64,000 bases of DNA from Amblyornis subalaris. Taxonomy: Eukaryota > Chordata > Aves > Passeriformes > Ptilonorhynchidae. This document shows positions 20,901-30,999 of the stretch, piece after piece; position 1 is the first letter of the stretch; each line of letters starts with the position of its first letter. The DNA lies in contig JACAXG010000007.1 in assembly GCA_018881555.1 (NCBI GenBank), positions 6,549,201 through 6,613,200 of the forward strand. Reading direction: 5' to 3'. The position numbers and the translations under genes were made by a program. The notes beneath the pieces were generated by a model. That model worked only from the letters and a program-made list of their open reading frames with translations. It searched no databases and was not told the DNA's origin.

Positions 20901-22906
20901 GGAAACTTGTCCTCCCTTCCCCTTTCACACAGCAGTTGTTGCCATTGCTCACCATAGGACCACAGCAGACCCTGTTAGTAAGAATTGTGTGAGGGGGCTT
21001 CCCTTTATAAGGCAGATTTATTCACAAGTAGTTTAACTCTGGGAAATGTATCAGGGTTCAGCCTCAATATTTAGGAAACTAATTTGTTTAAGATTGCTTT
21101 TAACCCTGCTGAATAGGGTCCATTTCAAATAGGAACCATTAATGACCATTTATAATAATGCATGTCAAGGACAGTTCCAGGGAGAGAGTAAATAATAGGT
21201 CTAACTTTTCAAAATTAAATTGCAGAGTGGGAACAACAAAGAAGCCTGCTACCATCAGACATCTCTGTACTGAACAGTGATGGTGAAGCAACAGATAATG
21301 ATCAGTATGTGACTGATTCAGCACCTGAGGAAGAGGATTCATCAGAGGAGGAAACTGAAAGTTCAGAGTATGTATGCCTCATGACCTACCAAACATGGAA
21401 TTTTGCGTTCTTTTTTTTTTTCATACAGACAGCACTAAGTTATACTGCTATGGCCTGGCTTATCTTTGAAACCTTCACTTACTCTACTTATTCCCCTCTT
21501 TCAATGAGGACCACATCCAGTGCTGCATGATGGTCAAATGATACTGTCTATACTTTAGGAGAGAAAGGCAGCCAAAGGCAGTTGGACAACTTTGCACACA
21601 ATCTTAAAGACAAGTTTGGGGGCATGCAAGCAAGGGTGATTTGTCACAGGCCATAGCTCATAATGTATTGCATTTTCTTTTCATGCCAGGCTCTGGTATT
21701 GAGGCTAGGTATGGAAATAGTTCCCTTGGTATCGATGGCTTGGCAGCAGACAGACAAATTCTGTGCAGGTTTGAATAAAGCTGGTGTGCTTTGAGCCTTT
21801 TGAATTACTGAAAGGCAACATAGGAGAGAACTTGATATAAAGAAGTAATAAGTTTTTCCTTCAGTCTCAAGCTCCTCTGTTGCAGAATGCACCTTCCTGC
21901 TTGTTTAGGTGAGGCTGAAAGAGCTCAGTGCTGCAGGACTTAACACTGAGCAAAGAGTCCTTCTTGCCAGAGCCATCTGTAGTGTCAGACCTTGTTCCAT
22001 TCTAGAATTCATACTTTCCAGAGGGTAGCTTGATGCTTTCGTTACAAGGCTGCTATTGATGGCCTGTTGGACATAAGCACTGCCATACAGAGACTGCCCA
22101 GGGCTGGAGGCTGCTGTTACCTCAAACCCTAGGGCAGGATTCACTTCATCCTTCTCCCAGTGAAAACCAAGACCCTGTTTTCTCTGGGACAGGGAGACCC
22201 ACACTCATTACTACATACAGCAAACTGAGAGAGTTAAGGATATGTAGGGTTCTTTAAAGGGAATGTGTCACGGCTGGCCAGTGCAGTGGGATGATTACGT
22301 GACATTTTGTGTGTCAGTAACCCTCGAGGTGTGGTGACATAAACAGCTGCATGTTCTTTCTGGTTCTGTTCTCTCTAGTGCACGGCCTGCAGGTACTATT
22401 ATTAGGTGCCCGATCTGCATGGATTCTTATCCGCAGGTAAAGATCCACACGCTGTCATCCCTGCAGCTTTGTGGAAGGGGAATGGGGCAGAGGGAGAGCT
22501 GTGCAACCCAGCTGGCTGATGTGGGATGCTGTGGGCAGCTGGCTTGAAGCACAGCCCTGGCTTTGGAGCTCCAGAAGTCGCTTCTTGTTGGGGTATGCAG
22601 AGGGAGAGACCCTTGCCAAGAAGACACTGCCGGATCTACGGGTCCCTCATTATTTAGCAGTAAATGGCAGATTGAAGATGCTCCAAGTCCTTTTTGCCTG
22701 CTGCCAGTAGAGCAGAAAACTCAAATTCTTTCCTGTTGTGATTTCCTTTCTTCCAGATTATGCAAACTGAACGTCTGATTTTGTCAACTTTTTGTGGCCA
22801 TGTCTTCTGCAGCCAGTGCCTCCCTATTGCCATTGAGACTGCTGGCTTTTGCCCAACCTGCAGGACAGAACTCACTGCAGAACAATACCATCCAATTTAT
22901 CTATGA
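14932..22906 (+). CDS. RNF4-like SUMO-targeted E3 ubiquitin ligase
   Basis: A RING-finger protein with the RNF4 layout: basic N-terminus, SUMO-interacting motifs (SIMs), then a C-terminal RING. Core coding exons are 14932-14940 (MST), 15413-15554, 16317-16396, 21228-21367, 22379-22436 and 22757-22906, joined in frame. That core gives 192 residues, against 190 in human RNF4. The N-terminus has NQRKR and PGPKRTR basic clusters. Exon 3 carries the SIM FVDLTAESPESED. The RING has all eight ligands: CPIC, then C-GH-FCSQC, then CPTC, and the protein ends YHPIYL as RNF4 ends HPIYI. By family knowledge it would ubiquitinate polySUMOylated nuclear proteins. Two more exon pairs, 16840-16943 with 17355-17409 and 18993-19096 with 19489-19543, are frame-neutral and could lengthen it to about 298 residues. 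The Arg-rich patch that follows the SIMs in RNF4 is not visible. The 5' non-coding exon upstream of the acceptor at 14909 is not identified. The RNF4 symbol is withheld because this may be a paralogue. Confidence 0.88.
16840..16943 (+). other. RNF4-like duplicated SIM exon, copy 1
   Basis: Acceptor CCATTCCAG, phase 0 in, phase 2 out at DDDG/gtatgt. It encodes a SIM-like hydrophobic core followed by acidic residues: SAVLLASDEEVEPRDDD. This matches the second SIM region of RNF4 (hydrophobic core, SSDDEE). Without the donor the frame would stop within 9 codons. Pairs in frame with the half-exon at 17355. Confidence 0.7.
17355..17409 (+). other. degenerate RING half-exon, copy 1
   Basis: Same acceptor context (TCTGTCTAG) and frame as the true RING exon at 22379. 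The zinc ligands are gone: where the true exon reads RCPICMDSYPQ this reads SSPVWLDEYSE, with Cys-to-Ser (TGC to TCT) and Cys-to-Trp (TGC to TGG). Splice sites and the open frame are kept, so it may still be spliced as a linker. It cannot form a RING. Confidence 0.65.
17941..18029 (+). pseudogene. RNF4-like duplicated SIM exon, copy 2 (probably dead)
   Basis: It encodes a good SIM-like core, ENPILLSDDEEELRDND, and keeps the GG/gtatgt donor. The acceptor seen in copy 3 (TTGCAG) is replaced here by TTGAAACGG, leaving only a poor GGGAG. Its partner half-exon at 18457 has also lost its frame, so both halves of this unit appear decayed. Confidence 0.55.
18457..18504 (+). pseudogene. degenerate RING half-exon, copy 2 (frame lost)
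   Basis: It lies in the position of the RING half-exon within the second unit. About 48 bases remain against 58 in the true exon, a length change that breaks the exit phase. No CPIC motif is present. The 3' edge (ATTGCTTCTTATGG/gtaaga) still resembles the true exon end (GATTCTTATCCGCAG/gtaaag). Confidence 0.5.
18993..19096 (+). other. RNF4-like duplicated SIM exon, copy 3
   Basis: Acceptor CCTGTTGCAG, 104 bases, phase 0 in and phase 2 out, the same length as copy 1. It encodes NSVVLLATDDEEEPRDNN, a hydrophobic core plus acidic tail typical of a SIM. It pairs in frame with the half-exon at 19489; the two add 53 codons. Confidence 0.7.
19489..19543 (+). other. degenerate RING half-exon, copy 3
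   Basis: Apart from one unresolved base (19504) it is identical to copy 1 at 17355, including flanks. It has lost both cysteines of the CPIC motif but keeps an open frame and both splice sites. Confidence 0.65.
20497..20590. repeat. AT-rich tandem repeat
   Basis: Repeated units of the type TATGTTATAACT / ATATAATTG, four to five imperfect copies, in an intron of the RNF4-like gene. Confidence 0.7.
21228..21367 (+). other. RNF4-like ancestral SIM/acidic exon
   Basis: Probably the original exon from which the upstream copies arose. It opens TGG GAA CAA, contains the weak SIM DISVLNSDGEATDND, reads through the YVTD segment (RNF4 also has YVT here), and ends in an acidic Ser/Glu tract (EEEDSSEEETESSE). 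It exits in phase 2, joining the true RING exon at 22379. The copies upstream use the GTATGT within the 'YV' codons as a donor. Confidence 0.7.
22379..22436 (+). other. RNF4-like true RING exon, first half
   Basis: It encodes ARPAGTIIRCPICMDSYPQ, with the first CxxC of the C3HC4 RING. RNF4 has SGTVSCPICMDGYSE at this point. Acceptor CTCTCTAG, donor CAG/gtaaag. The second half, 22757-22906, supplies the remaining six ligands and the stop. Confidence 0.88.
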
Positions 22907-23027
22907 GTACTTCTATTTTTCAAGACAGACTTAGAGGGATTTGGGGGCATAGGCAGTATAAAGACATTTTTCTTTAGGTATATAGTTCTTATTGTAGACA
23001 GTTCCATTTTCTCTGTATTTAATTATA

Positions 23028-23033
23028 AATAAA
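23028..23033 (+). terminator. poly(A) signal of the RNF4-like gene
   Basis: AATAAA about 120 bases downstream of the stop at 22906, in an AT-rich 3'UTR. A TGTGTTGGTCTGTTGG stretch follows at about 23070. Confidence 0.6.
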
Positions 23034-23039
23034 TTAGTA

Positions 23040-26000
23040 ATTGATTTTAAATATAATCGAGTCTGCTCATCTGTGTTGGTCTGTTGGTAGATAGAGGCTT
23101 CTTTTCACAGGTAGAAATAAAACTCTTGGTTTGATCACTTATTCTTTTCATCACAGTGTAGTCATTGATTTTTGGGGGGATAATGCTAAAGACAAGCCTT
23201 GTAGTTCTTGTGACAGTGTATGTTGGATAGTGAAAAGGAAACAGGCACTTCTTGGGGCATGAGGGCTTCTGTTTTTCAGGACAGACTCAGCTGGATGTTT
23301 TGGTAAAAATGTGATTATTTCAGTGCTTTGAAGGTTGAAAGAGCAGCAGGTTGTGCACACATCCAAAGACAACAATTTTCTTTGAGAGTAACTTGTATAT
23401 ATCTAGACAGCTTGTTTATGGTCCAAGCATGTCCTTGTCCTGTCCTGGTTATAATGTTCCATTGATGACTGTCAGAAGATGACAGGAGCACTGCCAGCTT
23501 CTGTGAAGCTCTTCCCCTTCTAAAAAGCCTGTAAGCTTAAGGGCTTTNATATAGTTGCTTCAATATAATTGTTTATTTATGATTGCTTCAATATAATTGC
23601 TTTATTATAATTGCTTCAATATTGCTTCAAAAATAGTGCACTATACTAGTAGTTATAGCTGTCCATACTGTGCAGTAAATAATTCTGATTAAGNTCTGTT
23701 TTTTAATCATTATCATTATTGCAACCACTTTAAACAAAGAATTTTATTTATATAAATACATTTGGTTTGCCATCCTTAATCCTGAAGGACAAAGTTGTAT
23801 AAAGGCTCAATTATACCTGTATAATCCTTTATACATAAACCATTGACAAAATCTGGGGCCAAGACTGGATCCAGCTGCACGTAGGCTCCTCTCTGAGGGG
23901 TTCAGAGAGCAAGGGGGATTTTTCCACACCTCGTGACTCAATGGGAGGGCTCCTCTAATAAACTTTGTCTGAAACTCACACTCTGCCTGCGACACACGTG
24001 CCAAAATCTCGTTGTTGCCGCAGGAATCTCAGAGCCCGCAGCAGCTGTGGGCAAGCCCTCCACACCTGTGTTTCACCTCTCGGAAGATGTGCTGGAGAAG
24101 CTGCTGGCCGCAGGTCCTGCGCTCAGGGCTGCTCCTCCCACCAGAAACTTGATCCAAGGACAATTTCTGGGCATGCAAAGTACACGTTTAAGGAGGGANG
24201 GCAGCCCGACTTGGCTTGCTTTGTAAATAAACACCGGGGGCGTGCAATGNCATAGCACGTATACTTGGCCCCAGCCGGGCTGTTTCTCTATACCGTGTTG
24301 TTTTGGTGTGCTGGATCAGAAATCTGTAGGTTTGTTTTTGTACCAGCCGCTCAACCACTAAACTGCTTAACCTTCTCCGCAGTCAGCGTCTTGGAAAAGC
24401 CAAACACAAGCAACTCGAAGCTGCTTGAAAACATGAGCTGCAGACTGGCCTGAAAGCCAAGAGAAAGCTGTAATTTACTGGAAGGGAAGGTCCTCTTTAA
24501 ATTTACAGAAAAGAGCATATATAGAAATCTAACAAAAGCATGTAATGATTTTCTGGCAGGGAGGAGAGGATGCTGCTGTGAGAAGTGGTGATGTGGATCA
24601 GCCATCAGATGTGAAACACATTTTGTCTTGGTCAGGTCATAATCCCACATCCTTGCTGAGGAGCATCTCTCTTCCTACTACTAAAACTGCAGAGATGCAG
24701 TTAGAAAAGCAAAAGCTCAGCTTGAGTTGAAGTTGGCCAGAGGTGTCAAAAACAGCCAGAAAGGGTTCTTTAGATGCATAAACAACAGGCAGAAACAGAA
24801 GGGAAATATTGGCCCNCTGTTAAAAAGGAGAGGTAAGTTAGTCACCAGCAAAACGGAGAAGGCAGAGGTTCTCAACCCTTCTTTCCCTCTGTCTTTGCCA
24901 GCACTGCTGCTCTCCACCCTGAGAGGAATCAGATAAAATAGTTGCAGTTGGCATGTATTGAAGTGGAGTACTGATGACAGTGTAGGCTGCACATGCCAGA
25001 GATGACAGGGACACCCTTAGGGAAGCTACAGAAATGCTGAGTGCTGCATGAGCACCAAGATTTTTGCCACGAACAGCAGTTAAGTCTACACTCTACATTT
25101 TTTATGCAGACCACACTGAGCTTTGAGNCGGGGCTTGCAACATTGATTTCCTGGGGATAATATATTAATGAAGCAATCAAGCTCATGAGAGCAGAGTTGG
25201 TGCAGGAGTACAGACNCTGGCTGACCTGCCCCAGCACGGACCATTGCCACAGAATTGTGCAGAAGGCTGCGTGGTGCTGGTGGAGACAGGGAGACTTGGG
25301 GCCACACTCCTCCCCTCTCCTTAAGCTTTGCCTCTCACTAACCAGCTCTGCCTTAAGAATTGGATTCCTCTTTCTTATTTTGCTTTCTCTCGCCCTTTTC
25401 CAACTCAGTTTCCTCAGCTACCTGTGCATCAAGCCTTCTCCCTTGCCAGCCTTCTGGCTTTTCTGATCTATCGGCATTTTTCCCCTTAGACCTTTTCTTC
25501 CACTGCTGTTTCTCCAGCCTTGTCTTTTCCGCTTGTGCATTTCCACCCTGGTGTTTCATTTTNTCCTGCTCTGCCCTCTGTCAGTGCTCACCTCCTCTGC
25601 TCCAACCAGAGTAAACTGGTGCTAGCTCTTTGCTGTGATGGTCCAGAATTCCCAGCCAAATGAGCTCAAGGGACTCCTTAATGAAAATCCTTGGATATCA
25701 GTTTTGTGGAATAGTTTCCTGTGCATTGTATCTGGTTCTTTTATGCTTCCAAGCTTCATTTTATGCTTTTTGAAATTATCCAAATCAGGACTGAAAGGAA
25801 GATGCTGTAGGGAAGGCTATGGGGGAACATCAAGAGACCTAGTGCTGCCATGCCCTGGTAGATCTCCTCAGAGCCTCATTTGCTGCCTGGAAAATCTCTG
25901 CCTTTATTCCTGGTTATCATTAATGCATCTGAATCATGATCATTAATGCAAAGGAATGGTTCTTGCTGTGAAATGTAAATAACTGTAAAAAAGTAAATAA

Positions 26001-29000
26001 CAGTTGTACCGGTGATGAGACAGTCAGATGTTGAAGAGCTGTAGGTTAATTTGCACAGGTTCTGTTTCCACTTAGCAGAGGAGGCTTATGCTGCAGCTAA
26101 AGGAGGGAGCCCTCGGGCTGGGTTTCCCTGGACAGTCTCCCTGGGTTTTGCAGCTCCTGTGCACAAAGGTTAAGGTATTCTGGATGGATGGAAATCACTA
26201 ACAGGCAGGGATGNTGGTCTCCAAGCTAATTGCCCGAAGCAAAGCTGCTTGAGTTGAGTCACAATCAGATGATGATGATTTTGTCATCTCATTTGGACCN
26301 AGTGACTGCTGTGGCCTCCCAGCTCTCACGGGTCACTGGAAACCATTTCTGACACATGCCTGGGGGCAAGATGGGATTTTCTGTGCAAGAACTGGGGAAC
26401 AGCTGCTGCTCTCAGCACTTCCCAGCAATGAGTAAGTGCCCCTGGAAACGAACGGGTGGCAGGAAACTCTGCCTTTCTCCTGGGGAAAATGTGATCTCTG
26501 CCCCCCTGAGTGCCCTCTTCCTTAGTCACCAGCTGGGGCTATGGAGGGTACTAAGTGTGTTTAAGGTGAGATGCTGCAATACACGAGGTCTAACGTGTTC
26601 TTGCCCTCTCTCAGAAGAGGAGGATGTCTCCAATCCCTGTTTCCACCCTGCACAGCCACTCCCTGTAAGGCCTGAATGCTTTCCCCCTGCCTCCGTGTTG
26701 TCCTGCCTGCCCTAACCAATGTGTCCTACAAAAGGGGCTTTGTGGAGGTGTGCTTGAGGAAGGTTGTGGAGTTTTAGCTTCCTGTTTGCTGAGCCAGGAG
26801 CAAGTTTTTAACAGGAATTGTGCTATACCTTTGCTACTGCTTACCTAGTTCTGCCTGGCCCTGGGCCACTTAAAACAAAAAGCCAGACCCCAGAAAAGAG
26901 CAAAGCATCACTATGGTCACTGGAAAAAACCAATCTGGGCCCTTTCTCCATGCAGCTCAAACACTGCCCAGGCCTGGGTTTTCAGAGCTAGAGACACCTC
27001 CCACAAGTTGGTAGGTGGAGGTGTTTGTTGGGGTGTGTTTCTCCACATGGGGATGTGGAAGGGAACTGGAGGGCGTCTGTGTCATCTGGCAGAGTTTTGC
27101 GGCCAGGGAGAAAATTTCATTCTCTCTCCACTGGCCACTGCATCCNCTTCCAGGGTGGGAAAATCAAGGGGCTGATGGCCCAGGGACTGAGGCCTGTGGC
27201 CAGGCACTGTCCTGGGTCATGCTGTCTGGGCAGCCTGCTCTGGCACNCCTGACAGGAGGGGAAGGTGCCAGTGGGTTTGGCACAGCAAGCGCTGCACCAC
27301 ACCTAATCCCTGAAAGTCCTGCTTGTTTAAAGGCATGAATGCAGTCTGGTAGTTGATGGCTAACTAGAAAATGAGATTAAGTTAACAAGGTATGTATTAG
27401 GACACTGGTGAGATTAAATCACTTGATTTTTAATGACAGCAATAAAATGGTACAAAAGCTTCAGCAGCAGCTGATGTTAGCCTNGGCTTCTCTCCAGTTT
27501 GAAGAGCATGCTGTCAGGGACAAAGTGACTGGTACACAACTCCGTGTCAGGGCCTTATCCAGGGCACGGTAGAGGGGAAAGGAAGGGGAACCATTCCTAG
27601 GGATGCTGGGTTCAGGAGGCAGTGTTGTGCAGGGCTGTAACGTGGACTTGCTGTATCAGACTGTTTTCAAAACAGCTATTCTGCTTCTCAGGGTTTGCAG
27701 AAGATTTCCTATTGCCATGAGGACCACAGAAAAGGTTTTTAAGGACTCAGAGATATAAGAGGTGTAAGGGCACAGGTCAAAAGCTAATCTTTTCAAGGGC
27801 AGATAAAGCCCTGAGGCTGTAAACAGCTCAGTGTGGGTCTGTGTATATGTGACAACCCGAGTACCTAGAGCAGCTACTGTGATGTGCTCTCTGGGACATG
27901 AGCAACAGCTGGCAAAAAGAGGTATTTTGCTTGTATTCTTTCTCTTTTGCTCTCCCCTGTTGCCAACCAATCTGTTGGTGTGACTTATATCAGAAGGGTG
28001 ATGTTGTTTCAGACTGCTGCAGTCTCTGACTTTTTTTGCAAGGGCCAGTGACCCATCAGCATGCCAGGCTTGAGGGGAAGGTTTTGTCAAGGCATGGCCC
28101 ACTCTGTTTACCTCCCCTTCTTGCAGAAGCCGTACAGGAATTAGTTTCCAGTGTAGTTTCCAGCAAAGTGCTGATATAATTCAATTCAGTTCATATACAA
28201 GTACTTACAGATTGCTACTTGTGTTCTTCTAAAGCTGTTAGATATTCCATGTTTNTGTGCTTGAGAGATACTTTTACTTGGGGTTGTTCTGTCGTGTAAT
28301 GGCAAGCTGTCACTAAAGACCCTTAGGAAGGCAAAGCTTGTACTGGAGAGGTGTTCTCCAGTGACTGGTGTGAGCATCTTCCACTTTTTTTTATGAGTGG
28401 AGCACTGCTGAGGCTGGAGCCTCAGTGAGCAACAGAGAGCTTTAGTACCCTTTGCTGCAGGGATTGATGCACCTCGCTGATGTGAGAGACAAAACGTGAT
28501 TCATAAATCACCAGTCTGGCACTGGAATGCTGCTGGAAAGTCCCAGTTGAAAAGCTTTACATGTTGCTGAGACAATGCAGTCTGCCACACCTCCCAAGCT
28601 GCTCAGAATTCACGTCCATTTTCTTGTGTTTGAAACACAAAGGGGCAATTTGGACCCGAGCTCCTNCTGAGAGTCAGGCTGATTCTCCAAAGCCTGCAGG
28701 TGTTTGGTCTGAGAGATGTGCACCTGCAATAGGCTACAAGCCAACAGAGCCCGTGGATGGGGGTGCACGAGGCAGAACATTTCCATACAATGCACACACA
28801 GGTGCTTAAACCACCTCCCCACAAGCTGGCTCCATGGTTGCCCTGACAAATTCTCTGTGCCTTTTCCTGCTTGTTTTTCCTAAAGAAGACCCTTTTTGTA
28901 CACCTTTACAGACCCAGGGGAGAAGTGACCCACTGGGGCAATCCCAGTGATCACTGTCAGTATCAGATGAATGCTAAATCCATGCTGTGCCCGGGACCCT

Positions 29001-29536
29001 CACACTCCTTGAACCTGCTTGCCTGTGTTATCCACTTGCCCAAGCAAGGACCACCCAGGCCATCGTGGCCCTGGGTGTTCATGGATGAATCCTGTCACAG
29101 GCTTCACAAACATAGCCAGAAGAGTAAGCCAGTACTAAAAGCTTGCTGGAAGCGTCAGGTCTCTGGGAAAACCCTTGCTGAGCCATAGCTGCCAATGTTG
29201 TGTTGTGACAGAGTAAGCCACCAGACTGAATGGGGCAAAGCTTTGTGAAATACCTGTGAGGGGACACCTTTCAGATTCCTGGCTTTTGGCAGGAATTTGA
29301 TCCAAGGAGCTCTTCAGGTTTTGTGAAATGGCCTTTGCGCAATTACCTGGAAATCAAAATATTTATTCTTCTTTACAACTTCCCTTCCTAACAAACACCT
29401 TCCCAGCAGGATGGAGGTACCTTCTGATAGATAATCATCAATCTTCTGATATGTAGAAAATTAATTTACAAAATATGTGCTATGTGTATATACCACTTGT
29501 GCTTAGTCATGTGTGCTCCTAAAGCCTTCTAACTTG
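23040..29536. other. RNF4-like to SPP1 interval, left part: no gene seen
   Basis: No exon of a family I recognise on either strand. A run with repeated TTGCTTCAATATAATTG units sits at 23548-23636. Pyrimidine-rich sequence at 25330-25560 gives a Lys/Glu-rich open frame on the minus strand that looks compositional. Confidence 0.5.
23548..23636. repeat. AT-rich tandem repeat (TTGCTTCAATATAA)
   Basis: Four imperfect copies of a unit containing TTGCTTCAATATAATTG, separated by TTTATTTATGA-like spacers. Confidence 0.75.
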
Positions 29537-29537
29537 G

Positions 29538-30030
29538 AATCATAGAATGGTTTGGGTTGGAAGGGATCTTAAAGATCATCTTGTTCCAAACCCCTGCCAT
29601 GAGCAGGGGCGCCTTCCACTAGACCAGGTGGCTCAGAGCCCCATCCAGCCTGGCCTTGAACAATTCCAGGGATGGGTCTTCCACGGTTTCTCCAGTCAAC
29701 CCGTTTCAGTGTCTCACTACCTTCACTGTAGAGCATTTTTTCCTAATATCTAATCTAAACCTGCCTTCTGTCAGTTTAAAGCCATTTCCCCCTTGTCCTG
29801 TTGTGGAAGGCCACCAGACTTTTCAGGCATGATTTGCCCTTAGTGAAGCNATGTTTGCTGTCACCAATCACCTCCTTATTTTCCACACGCTTTATCACAG
29901 TTTCCAGGAGGAATTGCTCCAGGATCTTGCCAGGCACCGAGGGGAGACTGACCGGTCTGCAGTTCCCCNGGCTGCAATGTTGTTGCCTGTTTCGCCCCAG
30001 TGATTTATTCAGCCAGGCCACTTGTGCTGC
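29538..30030 (-). mobile_element. CR1 LINE with reverse-transcriptase remnant
   Basis: The + strand starts with the inverted CR1 3' end (AATCATAGAATGGTTTGGG) and runs through the CR1 3' region. From about 29810 to 30021 it is coding on the minus strand for a CR1-type reverse transcriptase segment: NCRPVSLPSVPGKILEQFL, then ENKEVIGDSKH, then FTKGKSCLKSLVAFHN. The 3' tail is joined directly to this RT segment, so internal sequence between them is deleted. It is non-functional. Confidence 0.92.
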
Positions 30031-30662
30031 AGTGTCTTGTCCTACAGATGGAGGTCAGAGTATTTACCTGGATATTCCTGCAGTGAATAAAGAAGACAAG
30101 ACAGAAAGCAGCTGGTGTTTTCTAAGGTATGCTGGCTCAAAAAGATTTGTAGTGATGACTACTGAGACAAGATCCAAACAAGTTCAGTAAGCAAATGCCT
30201 ACTGGTGCCACTTTGCACTGGCAGAATGTAATTTTTCATTAAGTTTAATGATTGACCTCGTCTGGAGAGCAGNGGAAAGTAAACCATTTGTTATTTCAGT
30301 CCTCTGTTTCCGTCTTGAATTATACATTTTGCATGTGGGGACACGTTGCAGGGAATTGCCCATCTGGGTAAAGTGACCTTCAGCCAGGAGATGANTCACC
30401 AGTGCTTTCCTAGGCTGAAACCATCCAGTCCCATCGTGCCACACTCCATCGCTCTCAACAGCTCCTGGGGCTCAGCTGAATATGGGTTGAAGTGCTTTGC
30501 CACCTGAAGAACAATGGCAAGTACACAGTGAAAAGTGAAGATGATCCCATGTTTTGTTGAGTTCCAAGGAAATGCTTTTGCAGAGAAAAATTTGACTCAT
30601 TTCTTTNACTTCAAAAGAGTATTCCACACCCTTGTGTGAGCTGTGTGTGAGAAAGTATATAC

Positions 30663-30988
30663 AATCATAGAATGGTTTGGGTTGGAAGGGACTTTGAAGA
30701 ATATCTAGTTTCAACCGTNCTGCCATGGGGAGNGACACCTTTCACTAGACCAGGTTGCTCAGAGCCCCATCCAGCCTGGCCTTAAACACTTGCAGGGATG
30801 GGGCTTCCACAGTTTCTCTGGTCAGCCTGTGCCAGTGCCTCAGCACCCTCACAGCCAAGTATTTCTGCCTAATATCTAATCTAAACCTGCCCTCTGTCAG
30901 TTCAAAGCCATTCCCCCTTGTCCTATCACTACCTACCCTCTCCAGATTTCTTGTAGGCTGCCTTCAGGTATTGAAAGGCAGCAGGTTT
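30663..30988 (-). mobile_element. CR1 LINE, 3'-end fragment
   Basis: Inverted CR1 terminus (CAATCATAGAATGGTTTGGG) followed by 'ACTAGACCAGGTTGCTCAGAG', 'CTAATATCTAATCTAAACCTG' and 'CATTCCCCCTTGTCCTATCAC', a standard CR1 3' region of about 325 bases. It lies 630 bases from the previous CR1 in the same orientation. Confidence 0.93.
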
Positions 30989-30999
30989 GTCACAACCGA

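Noticed and set aside
16840..22906. Idea that the repeats are several separate RNF4-like genes
   Set aside because: Only one start exon and one terminal RING exon are present; the copies lie in introns of a single gene.
23933..24255. Overlapping + strand open frames at 23933-24255
   Set aside because: Short, interrupted by an unresolved base, no recognisable domain or exon borders.
25353..25559. Lys/Glu-rich minus-strand open frame
   Set aside because: Complement of pyrimidine-rich sequence; composition explains it and no conserved motif is present.
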